From Bifidobacterium breve (lineage in GTDB: Bacteria; Actinomycetota; Acidimicrobiia; Acidimicrobiales; Ilumatobacteraceae), in assembly GCA_943325425.2 (NCBI GenBank), contig CALPPJ020000001.1:1-26823 (forward strand): a DNA stretch of 26,823 bases. Reading direction: 5' to 3'. Shown piece by piece: positions 1-7,298 of this stretch (position 1 is its first letter; each line of letters starts with the position of its first letter). The notes below the pieces were generated by a model. The model saw nothing but the letters and a program-made list of their open reading frames with translations, searched no databases and was not told the origin of the DNA. Made by a program: the position numbers and the translations under genes.

Positions 1-1
1 C

Positions 2-760
2 GAAATGATGGGCATTCCCCGCGCCGACTTTGCACAAATATTCAAGTGGACCAACACCATCCTTGGTGTTGGCGACCCAGAACTCGTCACCAGCATCGAC
101 GACCTTCTCATGGCGGGCTTAGAGATGTTCAACTATGCACAAGCGTTGGGTGAAGATCGCTTGCAAAACCCAGTAGACGACATCACCTCAGTGATGATGC
201 ATGCAGAAGTTGATGGAGAGCGCCTCACCACTCAAGAGTTCGGTTCGTTCTTCATTTTGCTTGTAGTAGCTGGAAACGAGACAACGCGTAATGCCATTAG
301 CCATGGCATGAAACTTCTCACCGATCACCCCGACCAACGTGACATTTGGTGGAATGATTTCGACAAGAACACCAAAACAGCAGTGGAAGAAATTGTGCGT
401 TACTCCTCGCCCGTTATTCACTTCCGTCGCACTGCAACACAAGACACCGACATCAATGGCTTTCACATTAAAGAAGGCCAGAAATTGGTGATGTGGTACA
501 ACTCGGGCAACCGCGATGAAACCATTTTCACCAACCCGCACTTGTTTGATGTATTGCGCATTCCGCAGCCGTCGCAAATTGGTTTCGGTGCCGGTGGCCC
601 ACACTTCTGTTTAGGTGCAAACCTTGCGCGCCGTGAAATTGCAGTGATGTTCGATGAAATTCGACGTCGTCTTCCCAAGATGCGCATTACTGGTGAGCCA
701 GCAATGCTGCAGAGCAACTTCATCAACGGCATCAAGCGCATGCCCTGCGCCTGGAACTAA
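2..760 (+). CDS. Cytochrome P450, CYP125/CYP124-like, 5'-truncated by the window edge
   Basis: This is the C-terminal 252 residues of a bacterial cytochrome P450; the N-terminal part lies outside the window. Visible landmarks are the I-helix oxygen-activation motif AGNETT, the K-helix ExxR in EEIVRYSSP, and the haem-binding loop FGAGGPHFCLG, whose Cys is the axial iron ligand. The C-terminal sequence NFINGIKRMP and the loop followed by ANLARRE resemble the actinobacterial CYP125/CYP124/CYP142 group, which hydroxylates the terminal methyl of sterol side chains or methyl-branched lipids. That substrate assignment is inference from resemblance. These enzymes are soluble and need a ferredoxin and reductase, neither of which is nearby. 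The frame is open to base 2, so the ATG at 5 is not the real start. The stop is followed two bases later by a 54-bp palindromic repeat. Confidence 0.93.
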   Translation, partial: EMMGIPRADFAQIFKWTNTILGVGDPELVTSIDDLLMAGLEMFNYAQALGEDRLQNPVDDITSVMMHAEVDGERLTTQEFGSFFILLVVAGNETTRNAISHGMKLLTDHPDQRDIWWNDFDKNTKTAVEEIVRYSSPVIHFRRTATQDTDINGFHIKEGQKLVMWYNSGNRDETIFTNPHLFDVLRIPQPSQIGFGAGGPHFCLGANLARREIAVMFDEIRRRLPKMRITGEPAMLQSNFINGIKRMPCAWN

Positions 761-762
761 CC

Positions 763-816
763 GGAGTGTTCTCGGCGCCGTATGTATCGTTTTTTGCAAC
801 AATCTGCGCCGAGAAA
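763..816 (+). repeat. 54-bp imperfect palindrome, copy A (upstream of the patatin gene)
   Basis: Arms TTCTCGGCGC (769-778) and GCGCCGAGAA (806-815) form a perfect 10-bp stem around a 27-nt loop. The 16 nt GGAGTGTTCTCGGCGC at 763-778 recur exactly, inverted, at 1591-1606. The element fills almost all of the gap between the P450 stop (760) and the probable patatin start (822). Its right end supplies the only Shine-Dalgarno-like bases (GAGAAA) before that start. It could act as a terminator for the P450 gene or be a small mobile repeat. Confidence 0.75.
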
Positions 817-821
817 CCACG

Positions 822-1541
822 TTGAATAGCACACCGGCTTTCTCTGGTGTCTTTGGTGGCGGTGGACTCTTTGGTATCGGTTACGGCATGGGCGTTGTCG
901 ATGGCCTACGCAAGAGAGGCATCGACTTAAGCAATAGCCCAATGCTCGGCACCTCTGCTGGTTCATGGGTTGCGGCTGCCACCGCTCTTGGAGTTCCCTT
1001 CGGCGCGCTCGCCACACTCCCCGTGCCGCGTTTTCCAAACCCGAAGGCAGGAGTACTTGCTGCCTCGGCAGAAAAGGTCTTTGGAAAGTCAAACAGTTCA
1101 TTGGTCCATGTTGTTGCATGCCAGCTTCCTCAATTACGTCGCACCCAGCTCAGTGCATCTGACTTCCCACTCTCATCACTCGTGGCCGCATCGTCAGCTG
1201 TACCAGGTCTCCTTGCACCACAAAAACTCGGTCAGCATTTCTACATTGACGGAGGAGTTCGCTCAGGCGTCAGTGTCGACTGGGCTCACCCATCGGAAAC
1301 GCTCATTGTCATTGCGCCGCTGGCCGGAGCAATGTTTGGCCCGTTTGGCTCTTTTGTCGAGCGCAAAATGAGACGTGAAATGAAAGAGTGGATAGCAAAA
1401 TACTCTGGTCGCATTTTGCTCTTCGCGCCAAAGGAATCGACTTCGCATATTGCGACTCTTCCCCAACATCTTTTCAACAAAGAAAAAGCGTTAGCTGCTT
1501 ATGAGCACGGGCTCAATGAAGCAACTAACGCGATTCTTTAA
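822..1541 (+). CDS. Patatin-like phospholipase family protein
   Basis: This is a probable lipid acyl hydrolase of 239 residues. The N-terminus carries the glycine-rich oxyanion loop (GVFGGGGLFGIGYG). It is followed by the nucleophile elbow GTSAGS, a GxSxG motif, and later by YIDGGVRSG, whose DGG supplies the Asp of the Ser-Asp dyad. Motif order and size fit a minimal bacterial patatin domain with no extra domains and no signal peptide, so it is probably cytoplasmic. I chose the TTG at 822 because it directly precedes the conserved core. The open frame extends back to an ATG at 654, but that would overlap the P450 gene by more than 100 bases. The natural substrate cannot be read from the sequence. 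The gene sits alone between two inverted copies of a 54-bp repeat and converges on nrdJ. Confidence 0.85.
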   Translation: MNSTPAFSGVFGGGGLFGIGYGMGVVDGLRKRGIDLSNSPMLGTSAGSWVAAATALGVPFGALATLPVPRFPNPKAGVLAASAEKVFGKSNSSLVHVVACQLPQLRRTQLSASDFPLSSLVAASSAVPGLLAPQKLGQHFYIDGGVRSGVSVDWAHPSETLIVIAPLAGAMFGPFGSFVERKMRREMKEWIAKYSGRILLFAPKESTSHIATLPQHLFNKEKALAAYEHGLNEATNAIL

Positions 1542-1552
1542 CTCTTATTTGT

Positions 1553-1606
1553 TTTCTCGGCGCGAATCGTCACGATTTGCGGGACATACCGCGCCGAGAA
1601 CACTCC
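1553..1606 (-). repeat. 54-bp imperfect palindrome, copy B (downstream of the patatin gene)
   Basis: This is the inverted counterpart of the repeat at 763-816. TTCTCGGCGCG (1554-1564) pairs perfectly with CGCGCCGAGAA (1590-1600). The loop contains a smaller hairpin, AATCGT-C-ACGATT (1565-1577). Both copies are exactly 54 bp with 27-nt loops when aligned; the outer 16 nt and inner 11 nt are identical, and about half of the loop positions agree (for example GTATGT). It lies between the convergent stops of the patatin gene and nrdJ, so it may serve as a bidirectional terminator, although no T-run follows either arm. Confidence 0.75.
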
Positions 1607-1611
1607 AGGTG

Positions 1612-4452
1612 TCAGCTGCAGCCAGAGGTGCTGCCGCACGATGGGCACGCATGGCACGAGCCGGCACGCTGCATTTGCACACCACACTGCATGCACATTG
1701 GAGCATCGCTGTGCGTAATGACGCGAGGGATGCCTTGTGCTGGTGAGTGGTCGGTGCTTGGTGCAAGTGGTGCAAGACCAGCGCTCATCTGCGCGGCAAG
1801 TTCACCGGCAGAAGGAATGGTCTTTGGATCTTGTGCCATTTCGTTGCCGCTGCTGGTTTCAACGATGGTCTCGTCGACACCTGGCAATGTTGGCTGCAAA
1901 CGCTCGTCGCGGCTGAAGATGCCGAGCTCTACGCGCTCGTCGTAGGTGAGGTATTCCAAGCCCAAACGACGGAACAAGTAGTCCATGATGGACGATGCAA
2001 TACGAATGTCTGGATCGTCGGTCATGCCTGCTGGTTCGAAGCGCATGTTGGTGAATGCTTCAACGAACGCACGAAGTGGAACTCCGTACTGCAAGCCGTA
2101 GCTGATGCTCTTGGCAAAGGCGTCCATGATGCCTGACAAGGTGCTTCCCTGCTTTGACACAGTGAGGAACACTTCGCCGGGGCGACCGTCTTCGTATTCG
2201 CCGATGGTTGCGAAACCTTTGCAATCGGCAACGCGGAATTCGAAGGTGCGACCACGACGTGAGCGTGGCAACTTCTGACGCACTGGCTGAGCAACGATGC
2301 GCTCGATGACTTTTTCCACTACTGCAGTTGCAGCACCGGCGCCGGAATCTTTGGAGTCGTCGTCTTTCTTTGCTGTTGACAAAGGCTGACCAACTTTGCA
2401 GTTGTCGCGGTACACCGCAACAGCCTTCAAGCCGAGCTCCCATGACAACATGTGTAGCGCTTCGATTTCTTCAACGGTGGCCTCTTCGGGCATGTTGACC
2501 GTCTTCGAAATGGCACCTGACAAGAACGGCTGCACCGCACCCATCATGCGCACGTGACCTTCGTAGTGAATCGTGTTGTCACCCATTGAGCAAGCGAACA
2601 CTGCAACGTGTTCAGCAGCCAAGTGTGGTGCACCCAAGATTGACTTCTCGGTATCGATGTAGGCGATGATCTCGTCGACTTGCTGAGCGTTGTAGCCCAA
2701 CTTACGAAGTGCCATCGGAATCGTCTGGTTAACGATGACCATGTTGCCACCACCGACCAGCTTCTTCATCTTCACCAGACCAAGGTCGGGTTCAATACCA
2801 GTGGTGTCACAGTCCATCATGAGACCGATGGTTCCAGTCGGCGCCAACACTGTGGCCTGCGCGTTGCGCACACCGTATTCTTCGCCGTCGCGAACTGCGG
2901 CTTCCCATGACTCCTGGCCAGCACGCAACAACGACGCAGGCATGACTGTTTCGTCAGCGATTTGGTAGCTGGCGTCACGGTGCATGCGCAAAACGTTGAG
3001 CATGTAGCGCTCGTTTTCGGCAAAGCCAGCGTGAGGTCCCATACGGCTTGAGGTACGAGCACTTGTGGCGTACGCGTGGCCGGTCATCAAGCTCGTGAGA
3101 GCAGCAGCCCATGCACGTCCTTCAAATGAGTCGTACGGCAAGCCGAGAGCCATCAACAATGCGCCAAGGTTGGCGTAACCAAGACCGAGTTGACGGAACT
3201 TACGGCTGTTGTCGCCAATGGCTTCAGTCGGATAGTCGGCGCGGCCCACCAAGATTTCTTGAGCGGTGAACATTGTTTCAATGGTGTGCTTGTAGGCGTC
3301 AACATCGAAGTTGCCTTGCTCGTCGAGGTACTTCAACAAGTTGATGGAAGCCAAGTTGCAAGCCGAGTTGTCAATGTGCATGTATTCGCTGCATGGATTC
3401 GATCCGTTGATGCGGCCCGTTGCATGCGAGGTGTGCCACTTGTTGATCGTGGTGTCGAATTGCAAACCGGGGTCGGCGCAATCCCATGAAGCTTCAGCAA
3501 TCTGACGCCACAAGTCGCGAGCTTGGACGGTACGCACTGGAGTGCCATCAGCAACTGCACGGTATGTCCATTCTTTGTCATCACGAACTGCATGCATGAA
3601 GTCGTCTGTGATACGCACTGAGTTGTTGGCGTTCTGGTACTGCACACTGAATGCATCTGAACCATCAAGGTCCATGTCGAAACCAGCGTCGCGCAACACG
3701 CGAGCCTTCTTTTCTTCTTTGGCCTTGCACCAAATGAATTCTTCGATGTCCGGGTGATCAACGTTGAGAATGACCATCTTGGCGGCACGACGAGTCTTGC
3801 CACCCGACTTGATTGTTCCGGCTGATGAGTCTGCGCCACGCATGAAACTCACGGGACCAGATGCGGTGCCACCGCCCTTGAGCAACTCAACACTTGAACG
3901 AATCTTCGACAAGTTGATACCTGAGCCCGAACCACCCTTAAAGATGATTCCTTCTTCGCGGTACCAGTTCAAGATGGCGTCCATCTTGTCTTCAACGGCC
4001 AAGATGAAGCACGCACTCGCCTGCTGCGGAACACCCTTAACGCCGATGTTGAACCACACTGGGCTGTTGAACGCAGCGCGCTGGGTCACCAAGATGAACT
4101 TGAGTTCATCACTGAAGTTGTCGGCTTCGGCCTGATCGACGAAATAGCCACCCTCAACGCCCCAAGTGGTGATGGTGTCGGCGACGCGGTCAATGACCTG
4201 CTTGAGCGATTGTTCACGCTCCTCAGTGCCTGGGGTACCACGGAAGTACTTCTGAGCCACGATATTGGTGGCGTTCAACGACCAGGTCACTGGGAACTCG
4301 ACACCGAGCTGCTCGAAAGCAACTGAGCCGTCCTTCCAGTTCGAGATGCGAGCATCACGCTTCTCCCAGACCACTTGGTCATAGGGATGCACACCAGGGG
4401 TGGTGTAGTGACGGCGGATTCCGATGGCGAGACGGTCCGGGGCGAGTGACAT
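1612..4452 (-). CDS. nrdJ: Adenosylcobalamin-dependent (class II) ribonucleoside-diphosphate reductase
   Basis: This enzyme reduces ribonucleotides to deoxyribonucleotides using adenosylcobalamin and needs no oxygen-dependent small subunit. The protein is 946 residues, a normal length for actinobacterial NrdJ. Visible landmarks are NSPVWFN (about 129-134), ACFILAVED with the probable redox Cys148, GGSGSGINLSKIR (about 173-185), and the finger-loop NPCSE (352-356) carrying the radical Cys354 and Glu356, with Cys365 as the probable redox partner. LPAPTGTIG-type and MxxDxxTTGIEPD segments follow. The C-terminus is a Cys-rich zinc/thiol tail (CMQCG, then CPSCG and a terminal CS). I chose the ATG at 4452 over the one 33 nt upstream because AAGGAA stands 5 nt before it. 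An upstream promoter and candidate NrdR boxes, with nrdR 2.8 kb away, suggest NrdR control. Confidence 0.97.
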   Translation of the reverse strand: MSLAPDRLAIGIRRHYTTPGVHPYDQVVWEKRDARISNWKDGSVAFEQLGVEFPVTWSLNATNIVAQKYFRGTPGTEEREQSLKQVIDRVADTITTWGVEGGYFVDQAEADNFSDELKFILVTQRAAFNSPVWFNIGVKGVPQQASACFILAVEDKMDAILNWYREEGIIFKGGSGSGINLSKIRSSVELLKGGGTASGPVSFMRGADSSAGTIKSGGKTRRAAKMVILNVDHPDIEEFIWCKAKEEKKARVLRDAGFDMDLDGSDAFSVQYQNANNSVRITDDFMHAVRDDKEWTYRAVADGTPVRTVQARDLWRQIAEASWDCADPGLQFDTTINKWHTSHATGRINGSNPCSEYMHIDNSACNLASINLLKYLDEQGNFDVDAYKHTIETMFTAQEILVGRADYPTEAIGDNSRKFRQLGLGYANLGALLMALGLPYDSFEGRAWAAALTSLMTGHAYATSARTSSRMGPHAGFAENERYMLNVLRMHRDASYQIADETVMPASLLRAGQESWEAAVRDGEEYGVRNAQATVLAPTGTIGLMMDCDTTGIEPDLGLVKMKKLVGGGNMVIVNQTIPMALRKLGYNAQQVDEIIAYIDTEKSILGAPHLAAEHVAVFACSMGDNTIHYEGHVRMMGAVQPFLSGAISKTVNMPEEATVEEIEALHMLSWELGLKAVAVYRDNCKVGQPLSTAKKDDDSKDSGAGAATAVVEKVIERIVAQPVRQKLPRSRRGRTFEFRVADCKGFATIGEYEDGRPGEVFLTVSKQGSTLSGIMDAFAKSISYGLQYGVPLRAFVEAFTNMRFEPAGMTDDPDIRIASSIMDYLFRRLGLEYLTYDERVELGIFSRDERLQPTLPGVDETIVETSSGNEMAQDPKTIPSAGELAAQMSAGLAPLAPSTDHSPAQGIPRVITHSDAPMCMQCGVQMQRAGSCHACPSCGSTSGCS

Positions 4453-4457
4453 ATTGA

Positions 4458-4463
4458 TTCCTT
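4458..4463 (-). promoter_or_regulatory. Ribosome binding site deciding the nrdJ start
   Basis: AAGGAA on the minus strand lies 5 nt upstream of the ATG at 4452. The alternative ATG at 4485 has no comparable purine run. Confidence 0.7.
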
Positions 4464-4531
4464 TTTCTGAAAGTCGAGCGAGCAAGATGACTGATGTTGA
4501 TATTTGTTGGAGTTAGATCATGACACATCAG

Positions 4532-4547
4532 ACACAAGATGTGGTGT
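4532..4547 (-). promoter_or_regulatory. Candidate NrdR box 1 upstream of nrdJ
   Basis: ACACAAGATGTGGTGT (plus strand) matches the published NrdR-box consensus acaCwAtATaTwGtgt at about 13 of 16 positions, including the outer ACAC and GTGT. It lies about 80 bp upstream of the nrdJ ATG, downstream of the predicted promoter. A cognate nrdR is encoded in the same window. Confidence 0.6.
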
Positions 4548-4572
4548 ATTCCCCCGTTGACCGCGCGTGTCA

Positions 4573-4588
4573 CCACAAGCAGTAGTGA
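4573..4588 (-). promoter_or_regulatory. Candidate NrdR box 2 (weaker), over the predicted nrdJ start point
   Basis: Read on the minus strand, TCACTACTGCTTGTGG keeps the CwA....TwG core of the NrdR box but only about 10 of 16 positions overall. Its start is 41 bp from box 1, about four helical turns, so both would face the same side of the DNA. NrdR boxes usually come in pairs, more often about three turns apart. Confidence 0.35.
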
Positions 4589-4589
4589 A

Positions 4590-4619
4590 ATTACAGCAGC
4601 GTAGTTACACCCGTGTCAA
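4590..4619 (-). promoter_or_regulatory. Predicted sigma-A promoter of nrdJ
   Basis: On the minus strand TTGACA (4619-4614) is followed after 18 nt by TGTAAT (4595-4590), a perfect -35 and a 5-of-6 -10. The transcript would start near 4583 and have a leader of about 130 nt. The position relative to the candidate NrdR boxes fits repression. Confidence 0.55.
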
Positions 4620-4900
4620 CAACTACCGCGTCACACCTGCTCACACGGGGTTTTTGGAGATACTTCAGTGCCAACCGTCACAGCGGTTAACACGTCGGCC
4701 GCGCCACCAACCTTCCTGCACATCAAGTCTTCGTTGAAAGAGTGACGGATTTCCGTAGGTCCAGGACCTGTTCATCCCACCCAAATCCGCCGGACTCGAC
4801 CCAGATAACACCAGATCTTGTGCCGACAGACCACTAGCCACGGTCCTCCGCCACTACTTTCAACGTTCGTTACCCTAGGCGCATCACCCTGTGGGGAGGA

Positions 4901-4979
4901 AGTGGATAACCCTGTGAATTAGCCCTTTGTTTAGGGGAAAACCCTGTGGATAGGGGTGTGCATAACCGCTTGTGAACGA
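4901..4979 (+). promoter_or_regulatory. Cluster of DnaA-box-like 9-mers, all in one orientation
   Basis: Compared with TGTGNATAA (reverse complement TTATNCACA), there is one perfect site, TGTGCATAA (4957-4965). There are three 8-of-9 sites, at 4901-4909, 4913-4921 and 4945-4953, and one 7-of-9 site at 4971-4979. All five read in the same direction. The first four form two pairs with 12-bp spacing, and the pairs are 44 bp apart. The octamer ACCCTGTG occurs three times (4886, 4909, 4941). Possible roles are DnaA control of nrdJ, DnaA titration, or a replication-linked site. The flanking genes are not those of a chromosomal origin. Confidence 0.55.
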
Positions 4980-4981
4980 AA

Positions 4982-7252
4982 TCAGCCGATTCGAGCGATG
5001 GAAACGGGAATTCCGTTCAAAACTGATGTCCCGGAGAGTGGGTCCATAGCCTCGTGATCGCTCAAGATGTTTGAATTCACGCCGCTCAACGACTCGGCGA
5101 CGTGCATCTTGGTTCCGGCGTAATCATGTCCCCAACCGTGCGGCAAACTCACGACACCAGGTCGAATGTCATCAGTGATCTCAACTGGAACAACCACAGT
5201 ACCAACTCGTGATGTAACCGAGACGAAAACTTCATCACCTGATTGACCCAATAAATCAAGGCTTTTTGCATCATCAGTGTGCATTTGCAACGAACAGCGC
5301 ACGTTGCCTTTGACAAGAACTTGAATGTTGTGCATCCAAGAGTTGTTTGTTTTGAGATGACGACGACCAACTAGGACAAAACGGTTCTTGGTGAATTCAT
5401 CAATAGAATCAAGCAAACGTGGCACATCCGCGATGAGCGCTTCAGGTGCAAGCTCAATCATTCCGCTGCGCGTGCGCAATGCATCAGGCAGTCGCGGCTC
5501 AAGAGCACCGAAATCAACACCGTGTGGATTATCCAACAACAGTTGTAGCGACGCTCCCCCAATGTTTGATCCAAAGCCTGCACCGTATGGTCCGGTTTGC
5601 AACATGAAATCCAACATGCGTGCTGGTCCTCGTCGACCGTCAGCATTCAGTAAGTCAATGATCTCATCAGCATGCCGCCCATGTATCGGCGAAGACGGAT
5701 CACCAATACTGTTGCGCACCAATCCCTCAATCGCTAAATCATCAGCAAGATGTGGATCTGCATCAGGTCCAAGACCTTGTGCAATCATTCCGAGTTTGGC
5801 AAGTATCTCCCATTCATCAGGTTGACCTTCGTCGAGAGCCAACACAGGCAAGCTGTAGTTGGCGACATTACGAATTGCGAACTGCAACAACAACACGTCG
5901 TAATGATCACGTTGCAACTGCGAAGGCACTGGGAAAATCACATCGGCATGACGAGTCGTTTCGTTCAAATACAAATCAACACTGATCATTAACTCAAGTT
6001 TTTCGAAGGCATCATCAAGTTGACGTGAGTGCGGAGTTGACAAAATTGGATTACCAGCCACTGTGACCAAAGCCTTGATACCGATATCACCAGCATCCGT
6101 TATTTCTTCGGCCATGGCGGCAGCGGGATATTCACCCATCACTTCGGGATAGCCCTTCACTTTTGTTTTACCGCCACCGCGTCCGATACGAAATCCTCCA
6201 CCTTTTCCAGATGTTCCGCGAGTCGTTGGTCCGCCAAGTGCAGGCTTGGTAAACATCACTCCACCAACCGCATCAAGATTTCCGGTCAAGGTATTTACTA
6301 CGTCAACAAGCCACGAAGCAGTCGTACCGAACTCGGTTGTTGTTGTTCCGATTCGTCCGTACACGGCCGCCGTTTTAGCCGCGCTTAATTCACGCGCAAC
6401 TTGCCGAATGACTTCTGCTTCAAGCCCAGTTGCCTCGGCAACTCGTTCAGGTGTGAATTCACGTGACACTTCGCGCACATCATCAAGTCCATTCAAAAGA
6501 GCAGCGATGTGATCTTGGATCTTGACCAAGTTCTCCGCAAACAACACATTCACAATCGCCATCAAGAAGAGTGCATCGGTCGCAGGCCGAATGGCGATCC
6601 ATTGATCGGCTTCTTCAACTGTTCGTGTTCGTCGCGGATCAACGACAACTACTTTGCCGCCACGGGCGCGAATGGCTTCCAGTCGCCCCGGAAAATCCGG
6701 CGCAGTACACACACTTCCATTCGAGGCATAGGGGTTTGCCCCCAAAATCATCAGGTAATCGGTGCGATCTAGGTCGGGCACCGCAACCGACACTCCAGTG
6801 CCGAACATGTAGCCAGCCGCAACTTGTTTTGGCAATTGATCAACAGTTGAGGCACTAAAACGATTGTGAGTTCCGAGACCTTGTAACAATGTTCGGTTGT
6901 ACAACATGGCTGACAAACTGTGCGCACCGGGGTTGCCAAGATACACACCCACCGCATCACGACCGTGACGTTCAATCACATCTTGCAAACGACCCGCAAC
7001 TTCGGCCCATGCTTCATCCCACTCCACTTCAACGTGCACACCATTGCGTTTGATATGGGGCTTACGCAGACGATCAGGATCTTCATGGAGTTGTTTGAGG
7101 GTTGAACCCTTCGGACAAATGAACCCATGTGAAAACACATCATCCATGTCACCGCGAATGCGTCCGACAGCTGATCCCTTCACAGAGATCTCTAATCCAC
7201 AACCGGCTTCACATAACGGGCAGGTTCGGTAGGCAATTCGTTCGTCGCTCAT
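4982..7252 (-). CDS. Molybdopterin-dependent oxidoreductase, formate dehydrogenase/nitrate reductase superfamily, substrate unknown
   Basis: This is a 756-residue member of the DMSO-reductase superfamily. The N-terminal domain has a 4Fe-4S motif (Cys11, Cys14, Cys18, Cys46, then PKG). Next come the molybdopterin domain (about 55-480) and a C-terminal Mo-bis-MGD binding domain (about 635-750, starting near GRRHLKTNNSWMHN). No twin-arginine signal is seen, so it is probably cytoplasmic. Formate dehydrogenases have Sec or Cys as the metal ligand. Here the aligned segment reads FSASTVDQLP, with Asp138 at that place and no Cys nearby, as in Asp-ligated nitrate-reductase-type enzymes. This alignment was done by eye. 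No electron-transfer subunit or cofactor-insertion gene is adjacent. The gene starts 46 nt after the nrdR stop, with GAGGGA just before the ATG, and may be read from the LysM-nrdR promoter. Confidence 0.9.
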   Translation of the reverse strand: MSDERIAYRTCPLCEAGCGLEISVKGSAVGRIRGDMDDVFSHGFICPKGSTLKQLHEDPDRLRKPHIKRNGVHVEVEWDEAWAEVAGRLQDVIERHGRDAVGVYLGNPGAHSLSAMLYNRTLLQGLGTHNRFSASTVDQLPKQVAAGYMFGTGVSVAVPDLDRTDYLMILGANPYASNGSVCTAPDFPGRLEAIRARGGKVVVVDPRRTRTVEEADQWIAIRPATDALFLMAIVNVLFAENLVKIQDHIAALLNGLDDVREVSREFTPERVAEATGLEAEVIRQVARELSAAKTAAVYGRIGTTTTEFGTTASWLVDVVNTLTGNLDAVGGVMFTKPALGGPTTRGTSGKGGGFRIGRGGGKTKVKGYPEVMGEYPAAAMAEEITDAGDIGIKALVTVAGNPILSTPHSRQLDDAFEKLELMISVDLYLNETTRHADVIFPVPSQLQRDHYDVLLLQFAIRNVANYSLPVLALDEGQPDEWEILAKLGMIAQGLGPDADPHLADDLAIEGLVRNSIGDPSSPIHGRHADEIIDLLNADGRRGPARMLDFMLQTGPYGAGFGSNIGGASLQLLLDNPHGVDFGALEPRLPDALRTRSGMIELAPEALIADVPRLLDSIDEFTKNRFVLVGRRHLKTNNSWMHNIQVLVKGNVRCSLQMHTDDAKSLDLLGQSGDEVFVSVTSRVGTVVVPVEITDDIRPGVVSLPHGWGHDYAGTKMHVAESLSGVNSNILSDHEAMDPLSGTSVLNGIPVSIARIG

Positions 7253-7298
7253 TCCCTCACCCTAGAACGCTGGGTTCAGCGAAAACTGAATGAGCGAA

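Larger units (their letters stand above)
4453..4981. other. 529-bp gene-free region between nrdJ and the molybdopterin oxidoreductase
   Basis: This is by far the longest gene-free stretch in an otherwise compact window. It holds the nrdJ leader, promoter and NrdR-box candidates (4453-4619) and a cluster of DnaA-box-like 9-mers at its far end (4901-4979). The middle part (about 4620-4890) has no recognised function. It does contain two adjacent small perfect hairpins, ACGGA-TT-TCCGT (4745-4756) and AGGTCC-A-GGACCT (4757-4769), and a tandem CCAGAT pair at 4801-4816. I looked for a cobalamin riboswitch and other familiar RNA signatures on both strands and did not see one. Confidence 0.7.

Noticed and set aside
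654..821. Patatin start at the upstream ATG (654)
   Set aside because: It would overlap the conserved 3' end of the P450 gene by 107 bases, and the added residues have no patatin character.
763..1606. Integron attC sites around a cassette gene
   Set aside because: The palindromes begin GTTCTCG and end CGAGAA(C); they lack the RYYYAAC/GTTRRRY core sites in the required arrangement, and no integrase is present.
763..1606. Invertible (phase-variable) segment
   Set aside because: Inverted repeats of 16 nt flank the gene, but no recombinase is near and inversion would not connect the gene to an obvious promoter.
4610..4656. Hairpin CCCGTGT/ACACGGG followed by TTTTT, resembling a plus-strand terminator
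   Set aside because: There is no plus-strand gene upstream to terminate, the loop is 26 nt, and the left arm overlaps the nrdJ -35 element.
4665..4775. 36-codon minus-strand ORF with a GGGTGGG upstream
   Set aside because: Composition (Trp and Arg rich) and lack of any recognisable family give no support for coding; left as an observation within the gene-free region.
4620..4900. Cobalamin riboswitch upstream of the B12-dependent nrdJ
   Set aside because: I looked for the B12-box and the GCCACTG-type core on the minus strand. Only loose resemblances (GGCACTG near 4665) were found, without the surrounding conserved segments.
4886..4979. Chromosomal replication origin (oriC)
   Set aside because: The DnaA boxes are real-looking, but dnaA, dnaN, gyrB and rpmH are absent, no AT-rich unwinding tract adjoins, and nearly all genes on both sides are on the same strand. 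Kept as a DnaA-box cluster only.
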